Of a stretch of DNA of 64,000 nucleotides, positions 14,813-23,818 are shown in pieces (the stretch's first letter is position 1; every line of letters starts with the position of its first letter). The DNA is from an uncultured Bacteroidia bacterium (GTDB lineage: Bacteria > Bacteroidota > Bacteroidia > Bacteroidales > F082): assembly GCA_902769875.1 (NCBI GenBank), contig CACXQV010000002.1, positions 62,001 through 126,000 of the forward strand, read 5' to 3'. Position numbers and translations under genes: made by a program. The notes beneath the pieces are model-generated. The model saw only the letters and a program-made list of their open reading frames with translations. It did not search any database and was not told the DNA's origin.

Positions 14813-17407
14813 TCATCGTTTCATGAATTTCCGTGTCGTTTCGCCCGCGCTGATGAAATACATCCCCGCAGGCAATGCTGAAATGTCAATCTGTTGGTTT
14901 TCAGCGTTAATCGAACCTTGCAGTAGGGATTGTCCCATGAGGTTGGTGATGCGGTAAGTTTCCGTTGGTAGAGACGGTGCATGCACCGTCTGTACAAACA
15001 GGACGTTATTGGTTGGATTGGGATAGATTGTGAAACTCCCTGAGCCTGTCGAAGGGGTCGATGGGCCGTTTTCTTCAATGCCATTGTGCAGTTCGGCATA
15101 GATGGCATCGCAGTTGTTCTCGTCGCCATCGTGATACACCAATTCGTCCTCAATCCAATAGCAGCGCAGGCCTTCCACTCGGAAGCCTTTGCTTCGGTTC
15201 ATCAGCTTTTCGGGGAAGAAGCTGGTCATGTGGCCGAAACTGCACAAGATGTCGCCGCTGAAATAGTTGCCGGCATCGCTGATGTGTATTACTTTGCTGC
15301 TTGTTCCTTCGTATTCAAAAATGCCGATGCTGTCAACGTGTACGGTGAAACTTTCCAAGCCGACTTTGACTTCCCATTCGTCGCCAGTTTCTGCGGCAAG
15401 GTCGTACAAGGTGGTGAATTCCTCCAACTCTTTATTCCACCAGAAAACCTTTCCGTTTTCCTCATACACATATTCGTGCGTCGTCTCGGTGATGATGTCC
15501 TCACGGTCAAAGATGGTGTTGTTGCGCACGATGATTTTCGGGCGTTGTGTGCCAATGGTCGTGTCGGATGCACATTCCAAATGCTGGTAGGTGGTGCTGC
15601 CGTCGTCGTTGAGGATTTCGTAGTACCATTCGGTATTATCCAATAAGAAGCTTTCTATACTTGTTTGTCCCCAGCGTAAGGGATAGTCTGGGATGGTGCA
15701 GAAAGCCATTCTGTCTAAATAGATCATTTTGCCTTCAGGAACAAAGATGCCATCCCAGTAAACTTCCATCCAGCCGTAGAAGTGGTGTCCGTCTTCAGTT
15801 TTTCTGAATCCGTATCTTTTCCTATAACTATCTAATGGAAAGCCATTCGATAGGCCGTCATCATGGAACCAGATGATTGTATCAGCGTTCAAAATGGTAT
15901 TTTCGTTTGAACGACATAGTTGAAAACCATTCGACATAGCGATGTTAACAAGTACTGCGCCATGTTGTGTATAACCAGATAGGGTCATATCGACCGTGCC
16001 ATCATGGTCAATGTCAAACATAAAATCGGATTCAGGGTTGGAAGTGATAAACTTACAAGTGTCTGGTTCATAGTCGATATAGATAATAGGCTCTTCTTCG
16101 ATGAAATTGGTGAAGTAGTTCCAGCCTTCAGCGTTTTGGTAAGCATCAATGGTTCCAACAGGAATATAAATGGGAATGTCACGGTTTACTCCCATGAAAC
16201 TATTGTCATATCCATATTGCCACTGGGAATTGTAGGCAGTTGGTGGGGTGGGAGACTTGCTTACGATGGAAGTTAAACCACAACAATTCAATGCGCCAAT
16301 GCCAATATATGAGATATTTGATGGTAAAGTGATTGTTGTCAAGGAATTACAACCAGCGAAAGCACTTGTCTCTAATCGTTCAACAGAGTTTGGAATGGTA
16401 ATGGTGTTTAACTCATTAATTGACAAAAACGCATTGAGGCCAATTATGGTTATGTCATCTGGAATGACGGTGTTTTTGCATCCTTTGAGCAAAGTGTTTG
16501 TGGCAGTCTCAATCAAAGCATTGCAGTTGCCGCGGCTGTCGTAAATTGGGTTGGCCTCGTCAACAGTGATGGATTGTAGTCTTGTGCAATTATGGAAAGC
16601 TCCTTCTCCATAAGCGTTGTTCTCAGGGCTTATTGAAACCAAGGTAGAAGGTATATGAAGCGCTCCTATTGGACATGAACAGAAAGCTCCTCTTTCGATG
16701 GTCGTGACACCTTCTGAGAAGACAACAGATGGAATATGACATTCTGCAAATGCTCTTTCACCTATTGTTGTGACAAGAGGTGGAATGACGACCGAATCAC
16801 AGAGGTTACCACATCTGTCAAAGGCTCCATCATCTAATACTGTTAATGTCTCGGGAAGGTTTGAAATGTGCTCCAGTGCATAGCATTGGGCAAATGAATA
16901 GTCACGGATCTCTTGTAATCCACTGCCGAATACTACCGAAGTGATGCCGTCGCAATAGAAAAAAGCATTGACACCGATGATGGTCACAGAATCGGGAATT
17001 ACCACCTCTCCAGTGATGCCATGACAACTTAAAAATGCTCGTTGCCCAATAGAAGTCAATGTGTTTGGGAAAACGACAGAAGTAATGTCTGAACATTCAT
17101 AAAAAGCACTGAAATCTATACGAGTTACGGTGTAAATTGTGTCGTTGTGTGTTACAGTTGAGGGGATAACCAAGTCTCCGACAGGTTTGTCGAACCCGTA
17201 ATAATATGTGATTATGTGATTTCCATTGGCATAGTAATCCCGAGAACACGGATATGTAACCCATACTTCTTGTGGAGCATAGTCTCTTTTCAGAAAATAC
17301 AAAGTTTGTCCTGATTCGACAACTTTGGAAAAATCATAGTGGATCTGTTGCGCAAATCCGTTCATGGCCAAAGCCATTAATACGGCAATTACGAATATCT
17401 TTTTCAT
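14813..17407 (-). CDS. Exported leucine-rich-repeat protein with T9SS sorting domain
   Basis: 864 residues. A signal peptide (MKKIFVIAVLMALAMNGFAQ) precedes a region of BspA/TpLRR-type LRR_5 repeats at about 85-400 (CSDITSVVFPNTLTSIGQRAF, GITGEVVIPDSVTIIG). A middle region (about 420-590) has no repeat I recognise. From about 593 the protein shares a 270-residue cassette with its two neighbours (WYYEILNDDGSTTYQH to CYWIEDELVYHDGD), ending in a T9SS C-terminal domain (YPNPTNNVLFVQ...GMYFISAGETTRKFMKR). The cassette carries in-frame copies of repeats B and C. It is the last gene of a three-gene operon with 20-21 base gaps. Likely a surface or secreted protein; binding partner unknown. Confidence 0.85.
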   Translation of the reverse strand: MKKIFVIAVLMALAMNGFAQQIHYDFSKVVESGQTLYFLKRDYAPQEVWVTYPCSRDYYANGNHIITYYYGFDKPVGDLVIPSTVTHNDTIYTVTRIDFSAFYECSDITSVVFPNTLTSIGQRAFLSCHGITGEVVIPDSVTIIGVNAFFYCDGITSVVFGSGLQEIRDYSFAQCYALEHISNLPETLTVLDDGAFDRCGNLCDSVVIPPLVTTIGERAFAECHIPSVVFSEGVTTIERGAFCSCPIGALHIPSTLVSISPENNAYGEGAFHNCTRLQSITVDEANPIYDSRGNCNALIETATNTLLKGCKNTVIPDDITIIGLNAFLSINELNTITIPNSVERLETSAFAGCNSLTTITLPSNISYIGIGALNCCGLTSIVSKSPTPPTAYNSQWQYGYDNSFMGVNRDIPIYIPVGTIDAYQNAEGWNYFTNFIEEEPIIYIDYEPDTCKFITSNPESDFMFDIDHDGTVDMTLSGYTQHGAVLVNIAMSNGFQLCRSNENTILNADTIIWFHDDGLSNGFPLDSYRKRYGFRKTEDGHHFYGWMEVYWDGIFVPEGKMIYLDRMAFCTIPDYPLRWGQTSIESFLLDNTEWYYEILNDDGSTTYQHLECASDTTIGTQRPKIIVRNNTIFDREDIITETTHEYVYEENGKVFWWNKELEEFTTLYDLAAETGDEWEVKVGLESFTVHVDSIGIFEYEGTSSKVIHISDAGNYFSGDILCSFGHMTSFFPEKLMNRSKGFRVEGLRCYWIEDELVYHDGDENNCDAIYAELHNGIEENGPSTPSTGSGSFTIYPNPTNNVLFVQTVHAPSLPTETYRITNLMGQSLLQGSINAENQQIDISALPAGMYFISAGETTRKFMKR
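14968..14995. repeat. Family B palindrome inside a coding region
   Basis: A 28-base near-perfect palindrome centred on GACGGTGCATGCACCGTC. It lies in frame in the T9SS sorting domain and encodes TVHAPSL on the minus strand. One base breaks the symmetry near the 3' end. Confidence 0.85.
15040..15054. repeat. Family C 15-mer inside a coding region
   Basis: CTGAGCCTGTCGAAG, in frame in the T9SS cargo gene, encoding part of the Ser/Thr/Pro/Gly-rich linker (PSTPSTGSGSF) just before the sorting domain. Confidence 0.8.
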
Positions 17408-17428
17408 GGTATTATGTTTTTTAATGGT

Positions 17429-19294
17429 TTATTTTACAACGAATTTAGCTGTTTCTTCGCCCACGCTGATGAAATACATTCCCGTTGGCAATGCTGAAAT
17501 GTCAATCTGCTGGGTTTCAGCGTTAATCGAACCTTGCAGCAGGGTTTGCCCTATGAGGTTGGTGATGCGGTAGGTTTCCGTTTGTAGAGACGGTGCATGC
17601 ACCGTCTCTACAAACAGGACGTTATTGGTTGGATTGGGATAGATTGTGAAACTCCCTGAGCCTGTCGAAGGGGTCGAAGGGCCGTTTTCTTCAATGCCAT
17701 TGTGCAGTTCGGCATAAATCGCGTCGCAGTCCTCGTTGCCATCGTGATACACCAATTCGTCCTCAATCCAATAGCAACGTAGGCCTTCCACACGGTAGCC
17801 TTTGCCTCGGTTCATCAGCTTTTCGGGGAAGAAATTGATCATGTGGCCGAAACTGCACAAGATGTCGCCGCTGAAAAGGTCGTTTTCGTCACTTATGCGC
17901 AGCTTCCTGATATTAAGTCCGTTGAGTTCTTGGTATTCCACCATATCCACATGCATTGTAACGCTTTCCGTGCCCACCTTGATTTCCCATTCGTCACCAG
18001 TTTCGGCAGTGAGGTCATACAAGGTGGTGAATTCCTGCAAATCCTTATTCCACCAGTACACCTTTCCGTTATCCTCATACAAATACTCGTGCGTCACCTC
18101 GGTGGTGATTTCGTCGCGGTCGTAGATGGTGTTGGTGCGGACAATGATTTTGGGCCTTTCGGTGCCAATAGTCGTATCCGCTGCGTATTCAAGATGTTGG
18201 TAGGTGATGCTGCCTTCGTCGTTGAGGATTTCGTAGTACCATTCGCCTTCGAGGTTGGGCATCGTCTGTAGGTAAATTGGATTGGGCGTGGTGATATATT
18301 CCGTCACTTCCGCACGAGTGCAATTACTGAGGGTGCCAATAACATCATTAGCATCAGAATAGATGTCGTCAAAAAACAGGTAGGTTTCTGATGGGAAACC
18401 ACCCAAAACCCATGTGGTATCGTTCCAACGTTCGGCATTGGCGTTGGTGCAGAGATTGTTCTCGTCATAAAGGTAATTGGCCCTGTGTTGGTCGACAAAA
18501 ACACCGTCTATCAAGGTTTGGAATAAGATTCGTGTGCAGTTCCCGTTTTCATCATAGCTGTATAGTTGTTTCTTTTGTTGACTGTCGGTAATTCGTTTCT
18601 CTATGAGATGGCCGCTTTCGTAAACGAATTCCGTTTGGGAGGCAACAAGCCACGATTGTGTTTCGGCTGACCAGTTGAAGACGGTTTTCGAAAGCGGTTC
18701 ATGAGTGCCTGAATAAGCGTATTCTGTTCTTGTAAGAGGCTGATTGTTTGCATCGTATTTTGTTTCAGAAAACCAATCGTAGTTGTCGGAGTATTCGTAT
18801 AGGTAGTAGTATTGTAGGACCAATGTACTATCCATAAAATGATCCAAACGCGTCTTTTTCCCATTCTCGTATTGGTAAACATCTTTGTAGTCGATGATGA
18901 ACTCATCGGTATAATACATGGACTCCCTATCTCTTCTCATCACGAGACATTCCGTAAGATTTGACGACTCATCGTAGGTGTAGTAATATCTGTGCGTACC
19001 AAACTGATTTGCCTCTTGATAGCATGTTTGCTTATAGGTTAGACGATTCAAGGCATCATGTGTAAACCACATAGTATTGGTATAGGGAGAACCGGGGTAA
19101 TTGATGACGTGATAATAATAGGAAAGGTTTCCTCTTTCATCATATTGAAGCGTGATGTTTTTGTTATACGGGAATTCACCATAAGGATTTACATAGGTCC
19201 ATGTGTTTATGGCTGTCGGTTGTTGGATATACTCTTGCGAAAAACCAATGTTGGCCAAGGCCATCATTAATGCAATTGCGAATAACTTTTTCAT
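17429..19294 (-). CDS. Exported YD-repeat-like protein with T9SS sorting domain
   Basis: 621 residues. Signal peptide MKKLFAIALMMALANIGFSQ. Residues 40-320 consist of Tyr/Asp-rich repeats (LQYDERGNLSYYYHV, YYYTYDESSNLTECL, LYSYDENGNCTRILF, NYLYDENNLC) like the YD/RHS units that form beta cages in secreted toxins and adhesins, but no toxin domain follows. From about residue 350 comes the cassette shared with both neighbours, ending in a T9SS C-terminal domain (TIYPNPTNNVLFVE...GMYFISVGEETAKFVVK). Repeats B and C are in frame here as well. It is the middle gene of the operon; the spacer before its start is nearly identical to that of the next gene. Confidence 0.83.
   Translation of the reverse strand: MKKLFAIALMMALANIGFSQEYIQQPTAINTWTYVNPYGEFPYNKNITLQYDERGNLSYYYHVINYPGSPYTNTMWFTHDALNRLTYKQTCYQEANQFGTHRYYYTYDESSNLTECLVMRRDRESMYYTDEFIIDYKDVYQYENGKKTRLDHFMDSTLVLQYYYLYEYSDNYDWFSETKYDANNQPLTRTEYAYSGTHEPLSKTVFNWSAETQSWLVASQTEFVYESGHLIEKRITDSQQKKQLYSYDENGNCTRILFQTLIDGVFVDQHRANYLYDENNLCTNANAERWNDTTWVLGGFPSETYLFFDDIYSDANDVIGTLSNCTRAEVTEYITTPNPIYLQTMPNLEGEWYYEILNDEGSITYQHLEYAADTTIGTERPKIIVRTNTIYDRDEITTEVTHEYLYEDNGKVYWWNKDLQEFTTLYDLTAETGDEWEIKVGTESVTMHVDMVEYQELNGLNIRKLRISDENDLFSGDILCSFGHMINFFPEKLMNRGKGYRVEGLRCYWIEDELVYHDGNEDCDAIYAELHNGIEENGPSTPSTGSGSFTIYPNPTNNVLFVETVHAPSLQTETYRITNLIGQTLLQGSINAETQQIDISALPTGMYFISVGEETAKFVVK
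17584..17611. repeat. Family B palindrome inside a coding region
   Basis: A perfect 28-base palindrome, GTAGAGACGGTGCA joined to its reverse complement. It lies in frame in the sorting domain of the middle cargo gene and encodes TVHAPSL on the minus strand. Confidence 0.88.
17657..17671. repeat. Family C 15-mer inside a coding region
   Basis: CTGAGCCTGTCGAAG, in frame before the sorting domain of the middle cargo gene, identical to the copy at 15040-15054. Confidence 0.8.
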
Positions 19295-19314
19295 GGTATT
19301 ATGTTTTTAATGGT

Positions 19315-22248
19315 TCATTTTACAACGAATTTAGCTGTTTCTTTGCCCACGCTGATGAAATACATGCCTGCAGGCAAAGTTGAAATGTCAATCTGTTGGG
19401 TTTCAGCCGAAATGCGGCCTTGCAGCAAGGTCAGTCCCATCAGGTTGGAGATTTGGTATTCGGTTTGTCCTGTTGTAGGGCTGTCACATTGTGGCAGCCG
19501 CACAGAAACGGTCAAAACGCCATTGGCCGGATTGGGATAGATTGTGAAGGCTTCTGAGCCTGTCGAAGGGCCGTCCTCATCAATGCCGTTATGCAGTTCG
19601 GCATAGATGGCGTCGCAGTCGTCGTTGGCGGTTTTCAGAATCAAATCGCCATTGAGCCAATAGCAGCGCAAACCCTCCACGCGGAAGCCTTTGCCTTGGT
19701 TCATCAGTTTTTCGGGGAAAAAGCTGGTGGAATGTCCAATGGTGCTCAAGAGGTTTCCGTTGAAGGTCTCGTTGGGGTCGGCAATGGCCAGTTTCTTGTA
19801 GGGGATGCCATCGATGTATTGCACCTCCGTGGCATAGACCTTTGTGGTGATGGTTTCGTTGCCCACCTCGATGGTCCATTCGTCACCCACTTCGGCACCG
19901 AAATCATACAACACGGTGAATTTGCCCAAGGTTTGGTTCCACCAATAGACCACGCCGTTTTCTTCATAGATGTATTCGTGTGTAACGGTGGTCTTGTCGT
20001 ATCGGTCGTAGATGGTGTTGGTGCGCACGATGATTTTGGGTCGCTCGTTACCGATGGTCGTGTCGCCAACACATTGCAGGTGCTGATAGGTGATGCTGCC
20101 ACCCTCGTTTTGGAGTTGGTAGTACCATTCCGCACCAACGAAGATGAGGCCGTCGGTGCCGAAAACAGGATAGCCATCGTTCTCGTAGGGTTCTGTGTCC
20201 ATCCTGAAGACCGAGCTGCCGTTGTTGAGCTGTTGGACGAAAGCCTCGGTTTTCATATAGTCGCTTTCGAGCGGGAGGCCGAAGCCGTCGTCGGGGGCAA
20301 CGGTTTTGTCGAAGAAGCAGTTTCTGACAATGGTCATGTTGGTGTTTTGGGCAAGGATGCCGCCTTTGTTTCTTGATGATATGGGACCAGCGTGGTAGCA
20401 ATTCTTGATGTAAAGGGAGGTGGTGACATCCGCAGTGGCAAGAATTCCTCCTGCATAGTATTTGGCATTGCCATAATGGGCTGGGATACTCGTGATGGTA
20501 TCATTGCTGTAACAATTCAAGATGAACAAGGTGTCAATGCTTTCCACCTCGCCGACAATTCCTCCCAATTTATTATCAGTGGTATTGATACTTTGACCAC
20601 CATAGGTAGGACCCGGATCGGATTCATAATCCTTCGTTATAGTGCCTCTACTAAAGCAATTCTCAATATGAACGTTCCCCGTACCTTCTGAAACGCTACG
20701 GCATAAGCCCACAATACCACCTACAAGCGGGGCACTATTGATATTGCCAACATAACTACAATGAAACACACCGTCAGAGTAAGTCCTTGTAGAATCACAA
20801 ACAAAAATGCCTGCAATGCCACCTACACATGAGCCAGTAAAGTCAATTTGAGCCGAGCAGCGTTCAATTCGGCATTTGTTGGCAATCCCTACAATGCCAC
20901 CACCAGTATCACTATTATAAATCACCCCTCTTGTGTGACAATTGTATAGGATGGAATTATTAGCTCTGGCTGCCAGTCCTCCAATAGTATAGCCATAATA
21001 AGGATGGGCAAGCAGATCATCAATGGTCAGGTTGCTCACTATGGCATTGTCGATGATGCCGAAAAGCCCGATGTTTTCTTTTGAGGAATAGTAATGCGCT
21101 TTTGAGATGACATGGTTATTCCCGTCGAATTGGCCACAAAAATATGTGTAATAATAACCTTGATGGTTTTGATAGTGTGGTGCAATTATTTCTCCATCAT
21201 TGTACACATTCTCATCGATGGTATGTGTATTTCCAATAGATGCCCATGCTATAGATCCTTTATTCAAATCTATGTCAATGACCATACGGAAACAGGTGTC
21301 TTGATAGATGTTTATGTCATGGAAAATGTAAACTGGCCATGATGCACCACCCATACTCCATCCAGTTTCAATTTCCAAATCCAACCTTTCATTGACCGAC
21401 TTGGCCAACCATGCCAAATTCTCGGCAGACTCGATGAGGTAAGGGTCGTCGTCTGTGCCGTTGCCCTTCGTCCAAGGTTCGGCATTGCCCGTCCAGATGG
21501 ATTTTTCAACAGTGTTGCCGGCAAAACGTGACCAGCCAAGAGCATTTTGGTAGGCTTCTTTCATGTCGTAAGGCACGTTGACCGTAATCCATGTTGGGAT
21601 TTCGTCGAAGGCATCGGCTGCCGTTGTCGGAACGTGTTTCGCCTTAATGCTGATGGCGTTGATGGAGGTTACGCCTTTGAAGGCTTGTTCTCCTATGAAT
21701 GACAAGCTGGCGGGAAGCATCAACATTCCTCTGAAACCTGAACAGTTGAGAAATGCTTGGTTGCCAACGTATTGGATGGAGTCGGGGAGGGCGAGTTTGC
21801 CCGTAAAGGAAGAGCATCCCGAAAAGGCTTCGTCTTCAATTCTTGTCGTTACGGCAGGAAGAACAAGATTGCCGCTCAGATTGAAGCAACCTTTGAAGGC
21901 ACCCGCGCCGATAGTCTGAATGGACTCAGGGAATTCAAGTGTGCCCCGCAAACCCGAGCAACCACAGAAAGCATGGTCGTCGATGCCGACGAGGGTGTAG
22001 TCTGTGCCATTATAAGTCACGGTATCCATAAGGATGAGCTTGCCTTCGGGTTTGTCGTAACCCCACCAGTAATTGTCGCCGTTTTGGCATGGATAGGTGA
22101 CCACCACTTGATGAAGGTCTGTGTCTGTAATGCGGTAATAGATTTCGTAACCCGTCGAATTGGTGATGGAGAAATCGAAATGGATTGCTTGCCCCATTCC
22201 GCACAAGGCCATAGCCATTAATAATGTAATTGCGAGAAGCTTTTTCAT
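19315..22248 (-). CDS. Large exported LRR/GLUG-like protein with T9SS sorting domain
   Basis: 977 residues, first gene of the operon. Signal peptide MKKLLAITLLMAMALCGMGQ. LRR_5-type repeats span about 80-220 (CSGLRGTLEFPESIQTIGAGAF). From about 260 to 680 there is a Gly/Ile-rich region with GLUG-like units (GIVGIANKCRIERCSAQ, GGIVGLCRSVSEGTGNVHIENCFSRG), a motif often seen in bacterial surface adhesins. The last 270 residues are the cassette shared with the two downstream genes, with a T9SS C-terminal domain (FTIYPNPANGVLTVS...GMYFISVGKETAKFVVK). The sorting domain contains an in-frame copy of repeat A (RLPQCDSP) instead of repeat B. A promoter lies 48 bases upstream. Confidence 0.85.
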   Translation of the reverse strand: MKKLLAITLLMAMALCGMGQAIHFDFSITNSTGYEIYYRITDTDLHQVVVTYPCQNGDNYWWGYDKPEGKLILMDTVTYNGTDYTLVGIDDHAFCGCSGLRGTLEFPESIQTIGAGAFKGCFNLSGNLVLPAVTTRIEDEAFSGCSSFTGKLALPDSIQYVGNQAFLNCSGFRGMLMLPASLSFIGEQAFKGVTSINAISIKAKHVPTTAADAFDEIPTWITVNVPYDMKEAYQNALGWSRFAGNTVEKSIWTGNAEPWTKGNGTDDDPYLIESAENLAWLAKSVNERLDLEIETGWSMGGASWPVYIFHDINIYQDTCFRMVIDIDLNKGSIAWASIGNTHTIDENVYNDGEIIAPHYQNHQGYYYTYFCGQFDGNNHVISKAHYYSSKENIGLFGIIDNAIVSNLTIDDLLAHPYYGYTIGGLAARANNSILYNCHTRGVIYNSDTGGGIVGIANKCRIERCSAQIDFTGSCVGGIAGIFVCDSTRTYSDGVFHCSYVGNINSAPLVGGIVGLCRSVSEGTGNVHIENCFSRGTITKDYESDPGPTYGGQSINTTDNKLGGIVGEVESIDTLFILNCYSNDTITSIPAHYGNAKYYAGGILATADVTTSLYIKNCYHAGPISSRNKGGILAQNTNMTIVRNCFFDKTVAPDDGFGLPLESDYMKTEAFVQQLNNGSSVFRMDTEPYENDGYPVFGTDGLIFVGAEWYYQLQNEGGSITYQHLQCVGDTTIGNERPKIIVRTNTIYDRYDKTTVTHEYIYEENGVVYWWNQTLGKFTVLYDFGAEVGDEWTIEVGNETITTKVYATEVQYIDGIPYKKLAIADPNETFNGNLLSTIGHSTSFFPEKLMNQGKGFRVEGLRCYWLNGDLILKTANDDCDAIYAELHNGIDEDGPSTGSEAFTIYPNPANGVLTVSVRLPQCDSPTTGQTEYQISNLMGLTLLQGRISAETQQIDISTLPAGMYFISVGKETAKFVVK
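19474..19500. repeat. Family A 27-mer inside a coding region
   Basis: One 27-base copy (TGTAGGGCTGTCACATTGTG, then GCAGCCG) in frame in the T9SS sorting domain. On the coding strand it reads RLPQCDSP, the same peptide as in comB at 58889. Confidence 0.85.
19554..19568. repeat. Family C 15-mer inside a coding region
   Basis: CTGAGCCTGTCGAAG, in frame in the linker before the sorting domain (encodes part of PSTGSEAF). Confidence 0.78.
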
Positions 22249-22295
22249 AGTAATAGGTTTTTAATTGTTATTGTTTCGTTTTGAGGTTTATGTCG

Positions 22296-22328
22296 CAAAA
22301 GTATAACATTTCTCCAAACGAAAAACAA
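22296..22328 (-). promoter_or_regulatory. Promoter of the T9SS cargo operon
   Basis: Minus-strand TACTTTTG -7 box (22303-22296), with a TTG (22328-22326) 22 bases before it. The first start codon is 48 bases downstream. Confidence 0.6.
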
Positions 22329-22334
22329 CTTGTC

Positions 22335-22352
22335 AAGCCCTTTCGGGGGCTT
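22335..22352 (-). terminator. Terminator of the DUF4143 ATPase gene
   Basis: AAGCCC and GGGCTT arms around a short loop. On the minus strand the hairpin is followed by GACAAGTTGTTTTT. It lies 105 bases downstream of the ATPase stop; a second inverted repeat (GTTGGATTTC with GAAATCCAAC) lies between them. Confidence 0.65.
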
Positions 22353-22457
22353 GTCTATCATATTGCAAAGATAGTAAAAAACTAAACAGTTGGATTTCAA
22401 TTTTTTGCAAAAACGAAATCCAACCGTTGTCTATGGGGTTGTCTATGTGATTGGGCG

Positions 22458-23603
22458 TTATTTCGCGATTTTTCCAGCCCATAATTGCTGCAAAAACCTT
22501 TGGGCTGGCCACACTTCCACCCCGTTGAACAGTCTTGGACGGGCATCCAACGAAACAATGATGAGCCGCGCCTCGAGATGCTCCTCCTTGAAGGCCTTCA
22601 GCCCATGCAAGTGTCGCGATTGCACTTCTTCGCACGACTTGATTTCGATGGCGGTTTCGGCATCGCCAAGCAAGGCATCCACCTCGTAGCCTGATGTGGT
22701 GCGCCAGTAAGACAGTTTCTGCTCGCAGCCGTAATATTCCAAATAGGCAATGATTTCCTGGATGATCAGATGCTCCAACGCATGGCCGAAGTCAATGGAG
22801 CCGGGGCGCAGGCTTTTTCTTCCCGTCAGGCAATTGACCACGCCAATGTCGAACAGGTAGCATTTGGGCGTTTGGATGAGCCGGCGTTTCTTTGCTTTGG
22901 TGTAGGCAGGTATGCTGTAGGCTAACAGTGTGTCATACAATATGTTGAAGTATTCTTTCACGGTGGGTGCACTCACACCGCAGTCGGAGGCGATGTTTTG
23001 GTAATTGATCATTTCGCCGTCGGTGAGGGCGGCAATTTCCAAAAAACGCGAGAAATTGTTCAGGTTGCGAGTCAGGGCTTCGGCGTAAATCTCTTCCTTG
23101 AGATAGTCGCCAACATACGATTGCAGTCTTTTTTGTGCGTTGGCCAAAGGATAAAACGGCGGCAACATCCCATTATTGATAGCCTTAATCAAATCAAAAT
23201 CAGGTATTTCTGCACTTACCAAAGGAAACAGCACATTTCTGATGGCTCTACCTCCAAGCAAATTGGTGCCGCACCGTTTTAACTTTCGCGCACTTGAGCC
23301 GCAAAGGATGAAGCGTAAGTGCTTGTTCTCAATCAGCCAATGCACTTCGTCGAGAAGTTCGGGGATTTTCTGCACTTCGTCAATGATGACGAGGTCGGAA
23401 TCCTTCGCCGTCAGTTCAAGTTCTTCCCTTAACAAGGCGGGGCGTTGGCTCAACTGCTTGTACAGGTCGGATTTCAGCAAATCGTAGAAATGAGCGTCAG
23501 GGAATAAGGTACGGAGCAAAGTGCTTTTTCCCGTTTGTCTGGCTCCCCAAAGAAACACGCTGCCTTCTTCCGAATCGACCAATTTCATCACCCTTGAATA
23601 CAT
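22458..23603 (-). CDS. AAA ATPase with DUF4143 domain
   Basis: 381 residues. Walker A (GARQTGKST) lies near residue 20 and Walker B-like LVIIDEVQKIPE near 92. The sensor segment RFILCGSSARKLKR follows. The C-terminal half carries the DUF4143 features: a winged-helix-like stretch (NYQNIASDCGVSAPTVKEYFNILYDTLL) and a PD-(D/E)xK-like core (YWRTTSGYEVDALLGDAETAIEIKS). Such proteins are very common in Bacteroidetes and archaea and their role is not established. It stands alone between the T9SS operon and glyS, with its own promoter and terminator. A tandem 32-bp repeat lies in its 5' leader. A second, divergent member is cut by the right window edge. Confidence 0.85.
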   Translation of the reverse strand: MYSRVMKLVDSEEGSVFLWGARQTGKSTLLRTLFPDAHFYDLLKSDLYKQLSQRPALLREELELTAKDSDLVIIDEVQKIPELLDEVHWLIENKHLRFILCGSSARKLKRCGTNLLGGRAIRNVLFPLVSAEIPDFDLIKAINNGMLPPFYPLANAQKRLQSYVGDYLKEEIYAEALTRNLNNFSRFLEIAALTDGEMINYQNIASDCGVSAPTVKEYFNILYDTLLAYSIPAYTKAKKRRLIQTPKCYLFDIGVVNCLTGRKSLRPGSIDFGHALEHLIIQEIIAYLEYYGCEQKLSYWRTTSGYEVDALLGDAETAIEIKSCEEVQSRHLHGLKAFKEEHLEARLIIVSLDARPRLFNGVEVWPAQRFLQQLWAGKIAK

Positions 23604-23640
23604 CTTTGTTCGTTTTTATGTGTTTGTACTTTGTTTTATC

Positions 23641-23704
23641 CGTGATATTCCAAAGTCATACTTTAGATTATCCTGAATATTCAAAAATAGAACTTTAGAT
23701 TATC
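23641..23704. repeat. Two tandem 32-bp repeats in the ATPase leader
   Basis: Units 23673-23704 and 23641-23672 each begin, on the minus strand, with GATAATCTAAAGT and end near GAATATYCASG. They lie between the promoter and the ATPase start codon, in the position of an operator or leader control site. Confidence 0.7.
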
Positions 23705-23709
23705 AGATG

Positions 23710-23739
23710 CAAAAATACAATAATTCAATGAAATAACAA
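23710..23739 (-). promoter_or_regulatory. Promoter of the DUF4143 ATPase gene
   Basis: Minus-strand TTG (23739-23737), 19 bases, then TATTTTTG (23717-23710), the canonical Bacteroidetes arrangement. It leaves a leader of about 100 bases that contains the tandem repeats. Confidence 0.7.
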
Positions 23740-23742
23740 TAA

Positions 23743-23775
23743 AAAATCTCCCAAAATTTGGTTTTGGGAGATTTT
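23743..23775 (-). terminator. Terminator of glyS
   Basis: Perfect 14-bp stem, AAAATCTCCCAAAA (23743-23756) with TTTTGGGAGATTTT (23762-23775), five-base loop, T-rich flank on the minus strand. It lies 43 bases beyond the glyS stop. Confidence 0.88.
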
Positions 23776-23818
23776 AAAACAAGATTTTTGATCAATTTCT
23801 GCCCTTTAGGGCATCCCA

